From positions 5,084,001 to 5,148,000 of the forward strand of contig JAULSR010000002.1 in the NCBI GenBank assembly GCA_030512295.1: DNA of 64,000 bases, in the 5' to 3' direction. Positions 1 to 9,900 of the stretch are shown in pieces. The notes beneath the pieces were generated by a model. The model saw only the letters and a list, made by a program, of their open reading frames with translations, did no database searches and had not been told where the DNA came from. How positions within the stretch are numbered: position 1 is the stretch's first letter; every line of letters starts with the position of its first letter. This DNA is from Bombardia bombarda. Lineage: Eukaryota; Ascomycota; Sordariomycetes; Sordariales; Lasiosphaeriaceae. Both the position numbers and the translations under genes were made by a program.

Positions 1-211
1 TATGAGGTTTATTATACACGTTCATCTTTTTTTTTTTTTGCCGTCTTCTATCGCCCTTCTGTGCTGGCCTTTCAGATGTCCAGCTCCCTTCAGCCTGTGT
101 GACGCATCAATACATCCTACCATACAAAGCACTTATTTAGCACCCTCCCAATCCGGATTCTACAATCAAAAGTCAGCATGATGTTGTTTATAGTCATAAG
201 AGTTGCGGAAT
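1..211. other. 3' flank of RPN1, no gene seen
   Basis: This stretch lies just past the RPN1 stop codon and should carry its 3' UTR and polyadenylation region. It contains a T10 tract near position 30. No gene is visible. Confidence 0.5.
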
Positions 212-3059
212 TCATAACCGACGTACTTTGCGGAGAATAACAAGACCCTCAAGTGTGTTGCTCAAGCTAATATACTCCTCATCCTCAAGCTCCGCACGCT
301 CACCATGCGCCAAGAGCACAGGTGTGCTCTGTGTTTGCCAACCGGTGATGGTCTTGGGCCGGCCAGCCTGGCCAACAACGTCGACAGCTTGACCGACACG
401 AACGTTGACAGTCAGAGGCTTGAGGTTCTCGTCCAGCGTGACCAAGAAGCGGGGGCACATAGCCACAACAAGGAAATAGAGGAGGTAGTGAGAGTTCGAC
501 GTGATGAACTGCTTGGCGTCGATCATGGCCACTAGCACAGTGAGCAGGCCGGCGGCGGAAACCCGCGACAGAATCTGGCGGTCGGTGTGGAATGGGCTGA
601 TGGACATAGTGCCCTTGCCCATGTGCAAAAGACCTTGAGCGATGCGCACCATGAACAGCGACTCCTGATCGCGGTGATAGTAGCTCGCCAACTGACGGAG
701 CAGCTGCGCTAGTCTGGCGTTGTTGGTGCCCGCACCGAGAAGGCCCATGGCGAAAATGGCGTTCAGAGCCACCTCATTGTCGTTGTCGTGACTGTACCGC
801 GACAAAGTGTCGTATACCTTCATCTGCGGGTTACTTGGGCTGATGAGACCCATTGCAAGCGGCACTGCTCGCCGGATGTTGGGTTCACCATAATGCATGA
901 GATGGCCGAATTGACGGAGAACCATCTCCTGGCCGACGTCCTCACCCATCGCAACCAGACCAATGCCAAGAACAGCATAAGCTTGCAGCAGCTCATCTCC
1001 CTTCTTCTCCTCGGACTCCTCCATGTGCTCGTTGCAAATGTGCAGGAGCTCCTGGATCTTGAGTACCGCACCTGTGCCAGCCCAAGCGCAAATCGACGCA
1101 AGAACAGCAGTGGGCTTCGCCATTGGATGCTCCACAGCCTTCAATGTCTCTAGGATGACATCTACCTCCTCCTGTCGGCCGAAGAAGAGAAGGCCAAGTC
1201 CCAGAGCTAGGAAGCGGGTCCATTTGTCGGTCAGCTGGCTCTTACGGTCGTCGTCTAGCAATGTCGTTATTATGGCCTCGCTAACTTCTGGGTTCGAAGA
1301 TCCAACATAAACAAGTCCGCAGGCCAGGGCGGCCATTGCTGAGGTCTGCATATCCTGGGAGGTGTCTGTGATGATTGGGAGCAGATGCAATAGAATGTCC
1401 TCCTTATTTGATCCGGCATAAGACAGCCCAAGACCCATGATGGTCGCAACCCGGATAAGTGGGTTCTTGTGGTTGAGCTTGTCCGCGTCTCCCAGTAAAG
1501 CCAAGGCGGGCTCAGAATCCAGTCTGACGCCAGCGTTCATGATACCAATGGCGAGGTATGCGCCTGCCTGGATCTGCTCCTCCTCAACGTACGTGTACTT
1601 GTCGATCTGGTCGAGGCCGTTTTCGACGTCCCACAGAAGCAACGTTCCCATGGATGCTACCGTCGACATCATACCCTCGTCCTTGGTCTTCCAGACCCAG
1701 CTCTCCTTATCCTTCTCAACCAGCATCATCTTGTCGTTACCAAAACCTGCGTTCACAAAGGCGTTCACAAAGGCTGCCGCCAGATTGTGGCGGGCCGAAT
1801 CGAAGTTGGTCATACCGGCGACGCGACTGCTCTCGAGATGGCTCTTGTAAATATCCTCAGTTGTCTTGGGTTCCAGAATATTGAGCTCCTTTCCGAGGGC
1901 CTTGAAGTGCTCAGGCAACCGGATGTTGGCGAGACAGTCCATAATCTCTTCATCATCGGTGGTATCTCTGGGGTGATCCAACCATATCCTTTGGCGCGCA
2001 ATGAGGAAAGCGAGTTGCTTCTTCAGGGCCGGATCCTCAGCGTCGGCAAAGTTGTTGTTGATCAGGTCCATGTCATTGAGCCTGATGGCGAGCACCATGG
2101 CCTGTGTGTACTGTTCGTATTTCTTGTAGATATCGTGCGCTACGCGAAGGAATTGCTCATTGTCGGGGTAGGTCAGTAGGTTCACCATGGAAACCATGTA
2201 GAGACAAACCCTGGGGTAGGTATCCTCATCGACAAACTTTGACAGCTCCTCGATGATTTCCAGCTCGCTCATGAGGTCGACAGCGTCGGCCTCGGCGTTG
2301 CTCTTAAGAAATTGTGGGACAAGAACCAAGGCGAGATCAATCAGCTCTAGGGTTGGCTCCTCGGCCGCTATGCGCTTTCCGTAGACCTCTCCAATTTCGA
2401 GTGCGAGGTGGCGGACGTATTCGTGACCCCAAGAGCTAATGTCCTCTGTAGGGGCGAGGAGGCGGTACTTGAGGGTATCCTGGCGGTCTTCGTCGGAAAA
2501 GGTCATGCCAATGACGGAGAGCACATCGGCGAGGGACGTCTTGTCCTCGCTCGTCGGCCATTCGTCATAGAGCTTTGTCAGGGACTCGTAGTGTGGCCGG
2601 AGAAACTTCAAAGGCTTAGGTACTGCCGTCATGGAGGATGTTGATGTCTTGATGAAGTTCTTCATGGCCTCAAGGGCCGGCTTGTAAAGTGACGTATCTG
2701 GTTCCTGCAGAGCATGTTAGAGGTCCGCAGCCAAGCTCCGCACGGGCTAATACGTACAGTCAAGCGCTCGACTATCATGTCAAGCTCGTTCTTGAGTTGC
2801 TGGTCCTCTTCGCTGAGCTCTTCTGAAGCTATATACAACAGTTAGCAGGGCGGCATCAGGGCGACACCAGAGCCGAGGCTGGCTGGCTGGCAGACGAATA
2901 CAGGGCAAACCAACAATCCGCCTTTCCATCGTCCTTCTTTCCATTAGAGGCAGTGGTCCCTTCATTGTCCTTGGACACGTCGTCGGGCTTCTGCTCTCCA
3001 TCGACGGCCTTCCCCTTGCCCTTGTCGGCAGTCTTGGATAGGTCGCTGTCTTGCGCCAT
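212..3059 (-). CDS. rpn1: 26S proteasome regulatory subunit RPN1 (PSMD2)
   Basis: This is the largest non-ATPase subunit of the 19S base, which docks ubiquitin-shuttle factors and the Ubp6 deubiquitinase on the proteasome. The model is complement(join(212..2704, 2758..2828, 2915..3059)), 902 residues, the usual size for Rpn1. The first exon encodes a Lys/Asp/Glu-rich hydrophilic N-terminus. The second, of 71 nt, has a typical GTACGT donor and gives the conserved LSEEDQQLKNEL stretch. The long third exon contains the Ala/Gly-rich proteasome/cyclosome repeats (for example GLGLSYAGS and AMGLLGAGTNN) through the middle and C-terminal half. The donor of the first intron (GTTGGT) is weak but is the only nearby GT in the required phase. 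RPN1 is transcribed divergently from RIO2 across about 650 nt. The family call is firm; the first exon boundary is inferred. Confidence 0.95.
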
Positions 3060-3707
3060 GATGATGGATGGCGGTGGGCCTGGGGCGAAGCTGGAGACAG
3101 CGTAGTTCGGAAGGGCGGGTCTGCGGTCTGAGGCGGGTGTGACTCCAGGTCAAGCAAATGCAAGTGAATGAAACGATGGCCGTGTGTGTGATTGGCGATG
3201 GCGTTGAGGTTGTTGTCATGCGGTGGGTTTGGAGTGGTGTTGGTGTTGATGCGAGGAAAGTGGAAGCTTAGCAATTTGGAGGCGAGCGAGGCACGCAGCA
3301 GGTCCCAAGTGAGCTTCCATCCGCCGGCCGCTGGTTACGCGACTCCCTTGCCGCCTGAAGAGCACCAAGCTCCAGGCTGCTGACTGATTAGCGGGACCCC
3401 GGGGCCCCCCTAGTCGGCCACATACAAAATCCGATTCCTGGCTCCTCTAATCGAGCGGCTGATGACAGGCGGGACCCACTCTGGGGGGTATGGTATCCTC
3501 GAAGTATCCAGCAGCCAGGCTAGTGTATCCTGTACTAGTCCTGCCTTATCTTATCGATAAGATGTTTTATCGTTACTTGGAGGGCACTTTTGGGGAAACC
3601 AGGCAATTGAAGATTTGACGAACAAGGCGAGGGTTGAAATATATCGTCCAAATACTAACCCCAATACTCAACAACCTGGCGCCGCCTCACAGCGCCCTAT
3701 CGCGACC
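3060..3707. promoter_or_regulatory. Divergent promoter between RPN1 and RIO2
   Basis: The 648 bases between the two start codons must hold both promoters. Visible features are a perfect 16-bp palindrome with GATA half-sites at 3548-3563, followed by a further TTTATCG, and a C-rich stretch near 3395-3415. I did not find a recognisable proteasome-associated control element. No coding potential is apparent. Confidence 0.6.
3548..3563. promoter_or_regulatory. Perfect GATA-type palindrome
   Basis: ATCTTATCGATAAGAT is a 16-bp perfect palindrome holding two inverted GATA cores around ATCGAT. Fungal GATA zinc-finger factors bind (A/T)GATA(A/G), and both arms fit (CGATAA on each strand). It lies about 145 bp upstream of the RIO2 start. 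A regulatory role is inferred only. Confidence 0.35.
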
Positions 3708-5156
3708 ATGAAGCTCGATACCAGGGTGATGCGGTACCTCACCGGGGAGGACTGGAGGGTTCTCACGGCGGTTTGTACCCCCTCCTACCCCCCTCCTGAC
3801 CCCTCCATCATGGACTGATGTGATGCTCTTTGACCATGCGCGTAGGTCGAGATGGGCAGCAAGAATCATGAGAACGTGCCAACCCCCCTGATAGAGAAGC
3901 TCTCGCGCCTCAAGGGTGGCGCCAGCGGCGTCCACAAGAGCATCTCCGCCCTCGCCAAAGCCGGCCTCATCGCCAAGCTAAAGGACGCCAAGTACGACGG
4001 CTACCGCCTCACCTATGGCGGCCTCGACTACCTGGCGCTGCACACACATTCAGCTCGCAAGGAGGTCTACAGCGTCGGCAGTCGTGTCGGTGTCGGCAAG
4101 GAGAGCGACATCGTCATCGTCGCCGACGAGACGGGCACCCAGCGCATCCTCAAGATCCACCGCCTCGGCCGCATCTCGTTCCGCACCGTCAAGTCCAACC
4201 GCGACTACCTTAAGAACCGCGCTGGCGGCTCCTGGATGTACCTGTCGCGTCTGGCCGCCATGAAGGAGTACGCCTTCATGGTCGCCCTCAAGGAAGAGGG
4301 ATTCCCCGTCCCCGACCCCATCTCGCAGTCCCGCCACACCATCGTCATGTCGCTCGTCGACGCGCCCCCGTTGCGACAGATCTACAATGTCCAGGAACCC
4401 GCGAGCCTGTATGCCGAGCTCATCGCCCTCATCCTGCGCCTCGCCCGCCACGGCCTGATCCATGGCGATTTTAACGAGTTCAACATCCTCATCAAGGAGG
4501 ACAAGGTCACCACCTACCCCACCACCGCCACAGCCACTATCACCAGACCCGACGCCGACGACGCCGCCGAAACATCCTCAACAACCCCCAGCAAAACGTC
4601 ACAAATACCCACCAGCGACGATAATGACAGCCAACAACAACCACAAACTGATATAATCCTCACTCCTGTTCTCATCGACTTCCCCCAGATGGTCTCGATG
4701 GACCACCAAAACGCAGAGTTCTACTTCGACCGCGACGTCGCCTGCATCAAGCGCTTCTTCCAGAAGCGCTTCCACTTCACTGCCACCCAGCCCGGCCCCT
4801 TCTACAAGGACGCCAAGAGGTCGGTCGGTCGCGACGGCTTCAAGCGCCTCGACGCCAGCGTCGAGGCTTCGGGCTTCACCAAGAAGATGGCAAAGGACCT
4901 CGAAAAGGCCATCCTCGAGCAGCAGCAGGCCGCCGCCGCCAAAAAGGCGGACAAGGGTGACTTTGGCGACGATGCCGAGTCGGATTTGGACGCGCAAAGT
5001 GATGATGAGGAGGATGATGATGGTGATGATGACGATGATGAAAATGACGACGGAGAGGACCAAGAGCTCCAGGAGGAGCAAAATCTTGCTGATATTCCCA
5101 CGTTCAATGGGACCATGGAAAGTATCGAGGACCTCAAGATTAGTCCTGGAACTTGA
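3708..5156 (+). CDS. rio2: RIO2 atypical serine kinase/ATPase, 40S maturation factor
   Basis: RIO2 is an ATPase-kinase that binds pre-40S particles and drives late cytoplasmic maturation of the small ribosomal subunit. The model is join(3708..3770, 3846..5156), 458 residues; the first exon gives MKLDTRVMRYLTGEDWRVL, the usual family N-terminus. In order it has the N-terminal winged helix (about residues 8-90), a nucleotide loop ending in GVGKESDI, the ATP lysine in ILKIHRLGR (K124), the catalytic loop HGDFNEFN (D229) and the metal-binding loop LIDFPQMVS (D299). The last two lie 70 residues apart because of a Thr/Ser/Asn/Gln-rich insertion of about 50 residues; the family spacing is near 18. 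The C-terminus is very acidic (about residues 400-440). All catalytic residues are intact, so I expect an active protein. Confidence 0.96.
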
Positions 5157-6107
5157 TCAATCCACAGTTTATTCACAAGACAACTCGTTGAATTCTATTA
5201 CTGTGCAGCCAGGTTTTGCTGTGACCATTGCGTATCATTACAGTGTTCGTCAGGGCGAAACTGTGATATTAGGTTAATGACAACACCGTTTTGTCGGCAA
5301 TAGTCAAAAGGAGGGTCGCTCGGCATTTCGCTGGCTCAAACTCATGCTGCACGCTTGTTCTTTGAATTCAATCCTTCTTCTGCCCTCTTCTCGATCGTCG
5401 GCTGCGATTCATTTGCTACTACAGGCGATTAAGTAGAAATCACAACTCCAGCAACAGGGACTAAAGGGAGCGTGTAGACGTGATACAGGTGTCTGCTTAG
5501 CATTAATGCAAACACCAGATAACATGAAATCAAGACCAAGTTTCACATCAAAGACATTCCTAGCAACTGCTTTGACATTCTCTAGCTAACTTGCGATTGC
5601 GCATGAAACATTCATGATTGATACCTTCTCGCTCCTGTACAATTCCATCGTCGGAAGTGCCGGTCTGATATGAGGCGAAAACCTTCAAAACTGTATTACT
5701 GATCTTTTCCATGCAACCGATACTAACTTACCCGACACGCGCGGTCAAGAGCAAGTTCCCAGTGAATATTGACGGACGTACCAAAAAGAAAAATTATAGC
5801 GACTGCGCATTCTTCCACCACGTAACAAGTACCAGAATCATGCCCCAGAGCTTTTCAACATATCCCCCCTCGCAGCAAGCAGAGTCGATAGTTGGCCATG
5901 TGTGAGCTGGCAAACCAATTAGGAACGATCCATTTTCTCTGCCAGTTGGAAAGATCAACGGTCATTCTGACCAAAAGCAACATGACGATAGTGACGTATG
6001 TAATATAATAGTGTCAATCCTCCAAGATTTGACAAAAGCCAGTGGTACAACAAAAACATAGAGGGTACGGCAAATTAGCGATAGTCGGGCAAAGCAACCG
6101 TCACCAG
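5157..6107. other. Intergenic, convergent 3' ends
   Basis: RIO2 ends at 5156 and the RNA-binding protein gene on the other strand ends at 6108, so this 951-base stretch holds the two 3' UTRs. Open frames here are short, lack family resemblance and have no coherent splice structure. I see no gene. Confidence 0.6.
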
Positions 6108-8120
6108 CTACGGCTTCTCTTTCTTGATGGCCGGCGACGATTGGGTGCTTCCCTTTCCGACGGTCGGGGAGTCGACAACGGTCACATCCTCGCCCAGCGA
6201 TCCATCATCAGAGGACGTCGCACGGTTTATCGCGGTGCTCTGCCTGTGAAGCCAGTTAGTAATATTGAGAAGGCTGTGGCTAGTTCCTAGAGCCATACTT
6301 GATTGTATGGCTCATTCCCAAAGGCAGAGTGGAAGACGAGCTTCCGCTTCCACTAACGGCACGGACCGGAACTCGTGGAGCAAAGGAGCTGTTTGTTGCA
6401 TGTTAGAACTGCGCCATGCCAAGGCTGAATGAGAGCATACCTGTTAACTCCAACACCGGCACCAGAACCAGAGCGTCGGTTCCATGGGGTCTGTTGATAG
6501 ATGCTCGGATGAATTCCCACGTCGGCGGTGCCATAGGCACCGATATTATACTCGTTGGTGCGGAATTGCCGGCGCTCCGCGGTGACACGCTTCAGCTCTT
6601 TCTGTGCTGGAGTGTCGGCATAGCGAACCTGCATCAACATTCCTTCCTCACCAACAGAGGCACCGTGATACTTCCTGATAATATCTTCGCACTCATCGCG
6701 TGACTCAAAACTAGAGTGGAAGTTAGCAAACCAAACGAGCTAAACACAACGATTACTTTGAACTCACCGCGCAAATCCAACTCCCCGGCTATTGCCCATA
6801 CTGTCACGAAGGATCTTGCTTGAGACGACGTGATAACCATTGAAAATGGCATTGAGCTCCTGATGACAAACGTCAAATTGATGATTCGAAGGCAAAACTC
6901 CAATGGTAATGATTCACTCACCGATTCCGTGAGCCGCTTGGGAAGGTTCGAGAGATAGAGGTTTGTGGAACTCTCGTCACCCTCAGCCTTGAGTCGGGCA
7001 TTGAAACTCTCCTAAGCCAATGTCAGTTACCCAGTTCCCAAATAAACATTAGTTAGAAAGCATTACACGAGCAAAGCCGACTTCGTAACCGAGATGATAG
7101 AAGCCTCGAATGCACTTCTCGGAATCTCGAACATCGGCAAACTTGGCGAATCCAAAGCTGAACGGCTTGTAAGCTTGGCAACATCTCATTTGTCAAGGAC
7201 AAAACATACCCCTTGCATGCGCCCGTGGAAGTGTCAATGATAGCCTTGCTCTGCTCGACCTTTCCAAAGCGTGATGCGTACTTGTGCAAGAGCTCGTCAT
7301 CGGTGGTTGGATGAAGTCCGCGGATGTAGACGTTGCGGTTGCCGTGGATTCTATTCTCAAGACATTGCTCAATCGACTTGGTGTGCGTGGGGGGCGTGAA
7401 GACCGCTGGGACCGCCTCAGGGATCGCAGGGTCCTGTTGAATCATAGCAAGGAGCTCCTCATCAAGGGGCTGAGGAGCCTTGGGAATTCCGCCCGGAACG
7501 ACAACCTGCTCAGGGGAAGGTGTGTTGTAACTTGAGCGAAGAACAGCGACTCGAGCGGCATTGTTTCGCTCAGATGCACTGCCGAAAAATGGGGTGGCCG
7601 GAGTTGACTCAGTGGTAGAGTATGAACCACGTCGGTTCTCCAGGCCCGGGACCTCACTGCTGCGGTCACCATATGAGGCGACTCGACCCGGCGTATACGG
7701 AACAGTGTGGTACGGGACCGGCAGAGGGGCAAAGCCACTCTGGACGGGGAACTGACCAGAAACACCGAACGGATAGGCTGTGTCTGGGGCCATTCCCAGG
7801 TGCATGGGGACAGGATAGCCCTGATAGGCAACTTGCTGCTCTTGAGTGTTGCAATACCCATGGTGAGGCTGCATCTGAGAAAGATTCGAACCACCAGGCA
7901 GTGTGGGGCCGCTGGGCAAGGCAAGAGTGCTGAACTGGCTCATGACGGCGCCCATGTTGTCGGAATGATGACCAATCTGATGTCCATGCGATGCGGAAAT
8001 ATCATGCTGGTGACCGTTGCCAGCCGCCTGGGCGCTCAGGTAGGTATGGTAACTCCCTTGACGATTATTGTTGATATCCGAAGACATGGCGGCCGCAGCG
8101 CGATAGTGAGTCATGGTCAT
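6108..8120 (-). CDS. RBMS/MSSP-like RNA-binding protein with two RRMs
   Basis: The predicted product is an mRNA/ssDNA-binding protein with two RNA recognition motifs. Seven exons fit cleanly: complement(join(6108..6243, 6299..6388, 6441..6710, 6768..6859, 6922..7011, 7067..7157, 7210..8120)), 559 residues. Residues 1-250 are disordered and rich in His, Gln, Pro and Gly. RRM1 starts near 262 with RNP2 VYIRGL (264-269) and RNP1 KGFGFAKF (303-310). RRM2 has RNP2 LYLSNL (352-357) and RNP1 RGVGFARF (389-396). The close tandem arrangement and the RILRDSxGxSRGVGFAR pattern match the animal RBMS/MSSP family; the fungal members have little assigned function. The last intron has a perfect TACTAAC branch site. 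A second in-frame ATG lies at residue 12, so the start is not certain. The C-terminus ends in Lys/Glu-rich KKEKP. Confidence 0.9.
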
Positions 8121-8129
8121 TGTTACAAC

Positions 8130-8423
8130 CTGGAAGATATATTGTTAGTTGTACTGATCACCTATAGGGAGGTATGTGGTCTGAAGTTTTGTAGCATGTT
8201 GGTGGGTAATTGGAAAGTGGTGAACAGCGGGTGAAAACAGAAAGCGCCGGGTGGGGATTAACGTAATGGAACAGTTTGTAGATATGTTATGGATAAAAGT
8301 TGACGTAGCAAAGCTCGGCTAGCCTCGGACCAAAGCAATGGATTGTAGGTATGGTGTCGAGTATAGAGTGATTCGGGGTAGTATGATAGGATAGAAACTC
8401 GCTCTTGTGCTAAATCGACGTAC
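8130..8423 (-). other. Probable 5' UTR intron of the two-RRM gene
   Basis: On the minus strand a GTACGT donor follows ACAAG at 8423, and an ACTAAC branch site followed by TTCCAG ends at 8130, nine bases before the start ATG at 8120. Further donor-like sites (GTGAGT near 8787, GTAAGT near 9346) suggest additional leader introns that I did not resolve. Confidence 0.5.
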
Positions 8424-9900
8424 CTTGTGATATCGACAGACAGTTGAGGAATTCTGGAACAATTCGATCAGTACAATGGAAAGCGCTCTGAGCGTTTGCA
8501 GTAAAAAACGAGTCGTGATAGGTGTCAGGATGTTCGAGACAAGGGATGAAGGGCGGTGGAGAGGCGATGATGTTGAAAGGTAGAGATCCGAGAAAAGGCT
8601 TTGCAGAAAAGGTTTAGGAGAAAGAATTGTCAAACCGGCCTCGAGGCAGAGGAGTTGATCCGTGCTTCCCCTGCTTGACGCGCTGGTAAGGTACCTGGCA
8701 TCATTTCGGGCAAGACTTCTCGGAGTTGGGATGGAAGTGGGGAGATAGTGAAGGAGAGTCAGCAAAAGTTCACGGTAAACTCACCTCCAAAATGAAACAG
8801 CGGTTGTAGCTACAAGATTGAGGAGATGCTTCGATGGCAAGAAACCGGGCCGCTCAGCGATGGAGGATGTTAGTACCAAAGACACCGATACAAGCGAGCG
8901 CGAAGGGGGTAAAATAGAATCAAGCGTATGAAGCAAGATGAGAATGGAAGAGAATGTGACGGGTGCTTGGGGTGGAGAGATGATGCTTTAAAGATCGGGA
9001 GAAGAGTGAGTCCACGGGGGGAAGAAGTTCGGTGTTACCAGCAGAAAACGGGTAGAAGGTTTTCTTTTAAAGAGCTGACCGCGGTTGGGGATGATGTCAG
9101 GCAGGAGGGCGTCGTCCAATCTCGCTCGCATGTTGCATGCTCGTATGGAGGCAGGGACGAAGCTGAACCGGTCAAGGAAGGAGCCCTTGCCCAGCCGTGA
9201 AGCAGGCGATACTGCCGCCCCGCCAAACCGGCAGCTCGATGAAGAAAGATCCAACTAAGAGGAAGGGGGAGGGGAGACCACGACGAACAATGTCGGAATG
9301 TTGAAGTTTAAATTGGAGGAGAGAATGGTCACTTACAATTCCGTCAACAAATGCTACTCAGCAACGCTTTTGTAACAGCAACAATGAAGGAGTGAAACGC
9401 CCAGCCGGTACTTGCTCTGATTTCTGGGTACCGTCCCCGCTCCTTCCTTCTGTATGGATATATTCCTAACGATACCAAGTGAGAGGGAAGGAGTCGACGA
9501 CCAGCCGATCTAAGCTGCAAGTGAAAGAACTCAAAATCGCAGAGGTGGAGAGCAACACACAAAAAAAGGGATTCCAAAGTGAGATAGGGTAAGGTGAGTG
9601 AGTGATGGAGGCAGCTCGTCCAACTTGTGAAGGGATGTCAGGTGTCAAGGCAGGTGTCAAGACAGGTAGGGTAGGCGGGTGTTGTACTTGAGATATAGGG
9701 AGGGAGGAAGGTGCGTCGTCCAGAGCGCTTTCCTCTTCGGGATCGGCGGGCAACAGACGCAACCGAGACTCCAGCTCTAGGTAGGTCCCCAAGGTTTGGG
9801 AGGCGTACCTTAAAGGTAGGCACGGTTTCCACCAAATAACGGTCCAAAAGCAGCTGCACTGCTGCACTGCTGCACTGCTGCTTCCCTTTCACACCTCAAT
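8424..9900 (-). promoter_or_regulatory. Long leader and promoter of the two-RRM gene
   Basis: No family-recognisable protein is encoded here. Purine-rich low-complexity sequence on the plus strand and several donor-like sites on the minus strand point to a long, spliced 5' leader with upstream ATGs. A (CTGCACTG)n tandem repeat lies at about 9851-9883. Short open frames on both strands have no conserved motifs. Confidence 0.4.
9851..9883. repeat. (CTGCACTG)n short tandem repeat
   Basis: About four copies of an eight-base unit are visible. It lies upstream of the two-RRM gene. Confidence 0.8.
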
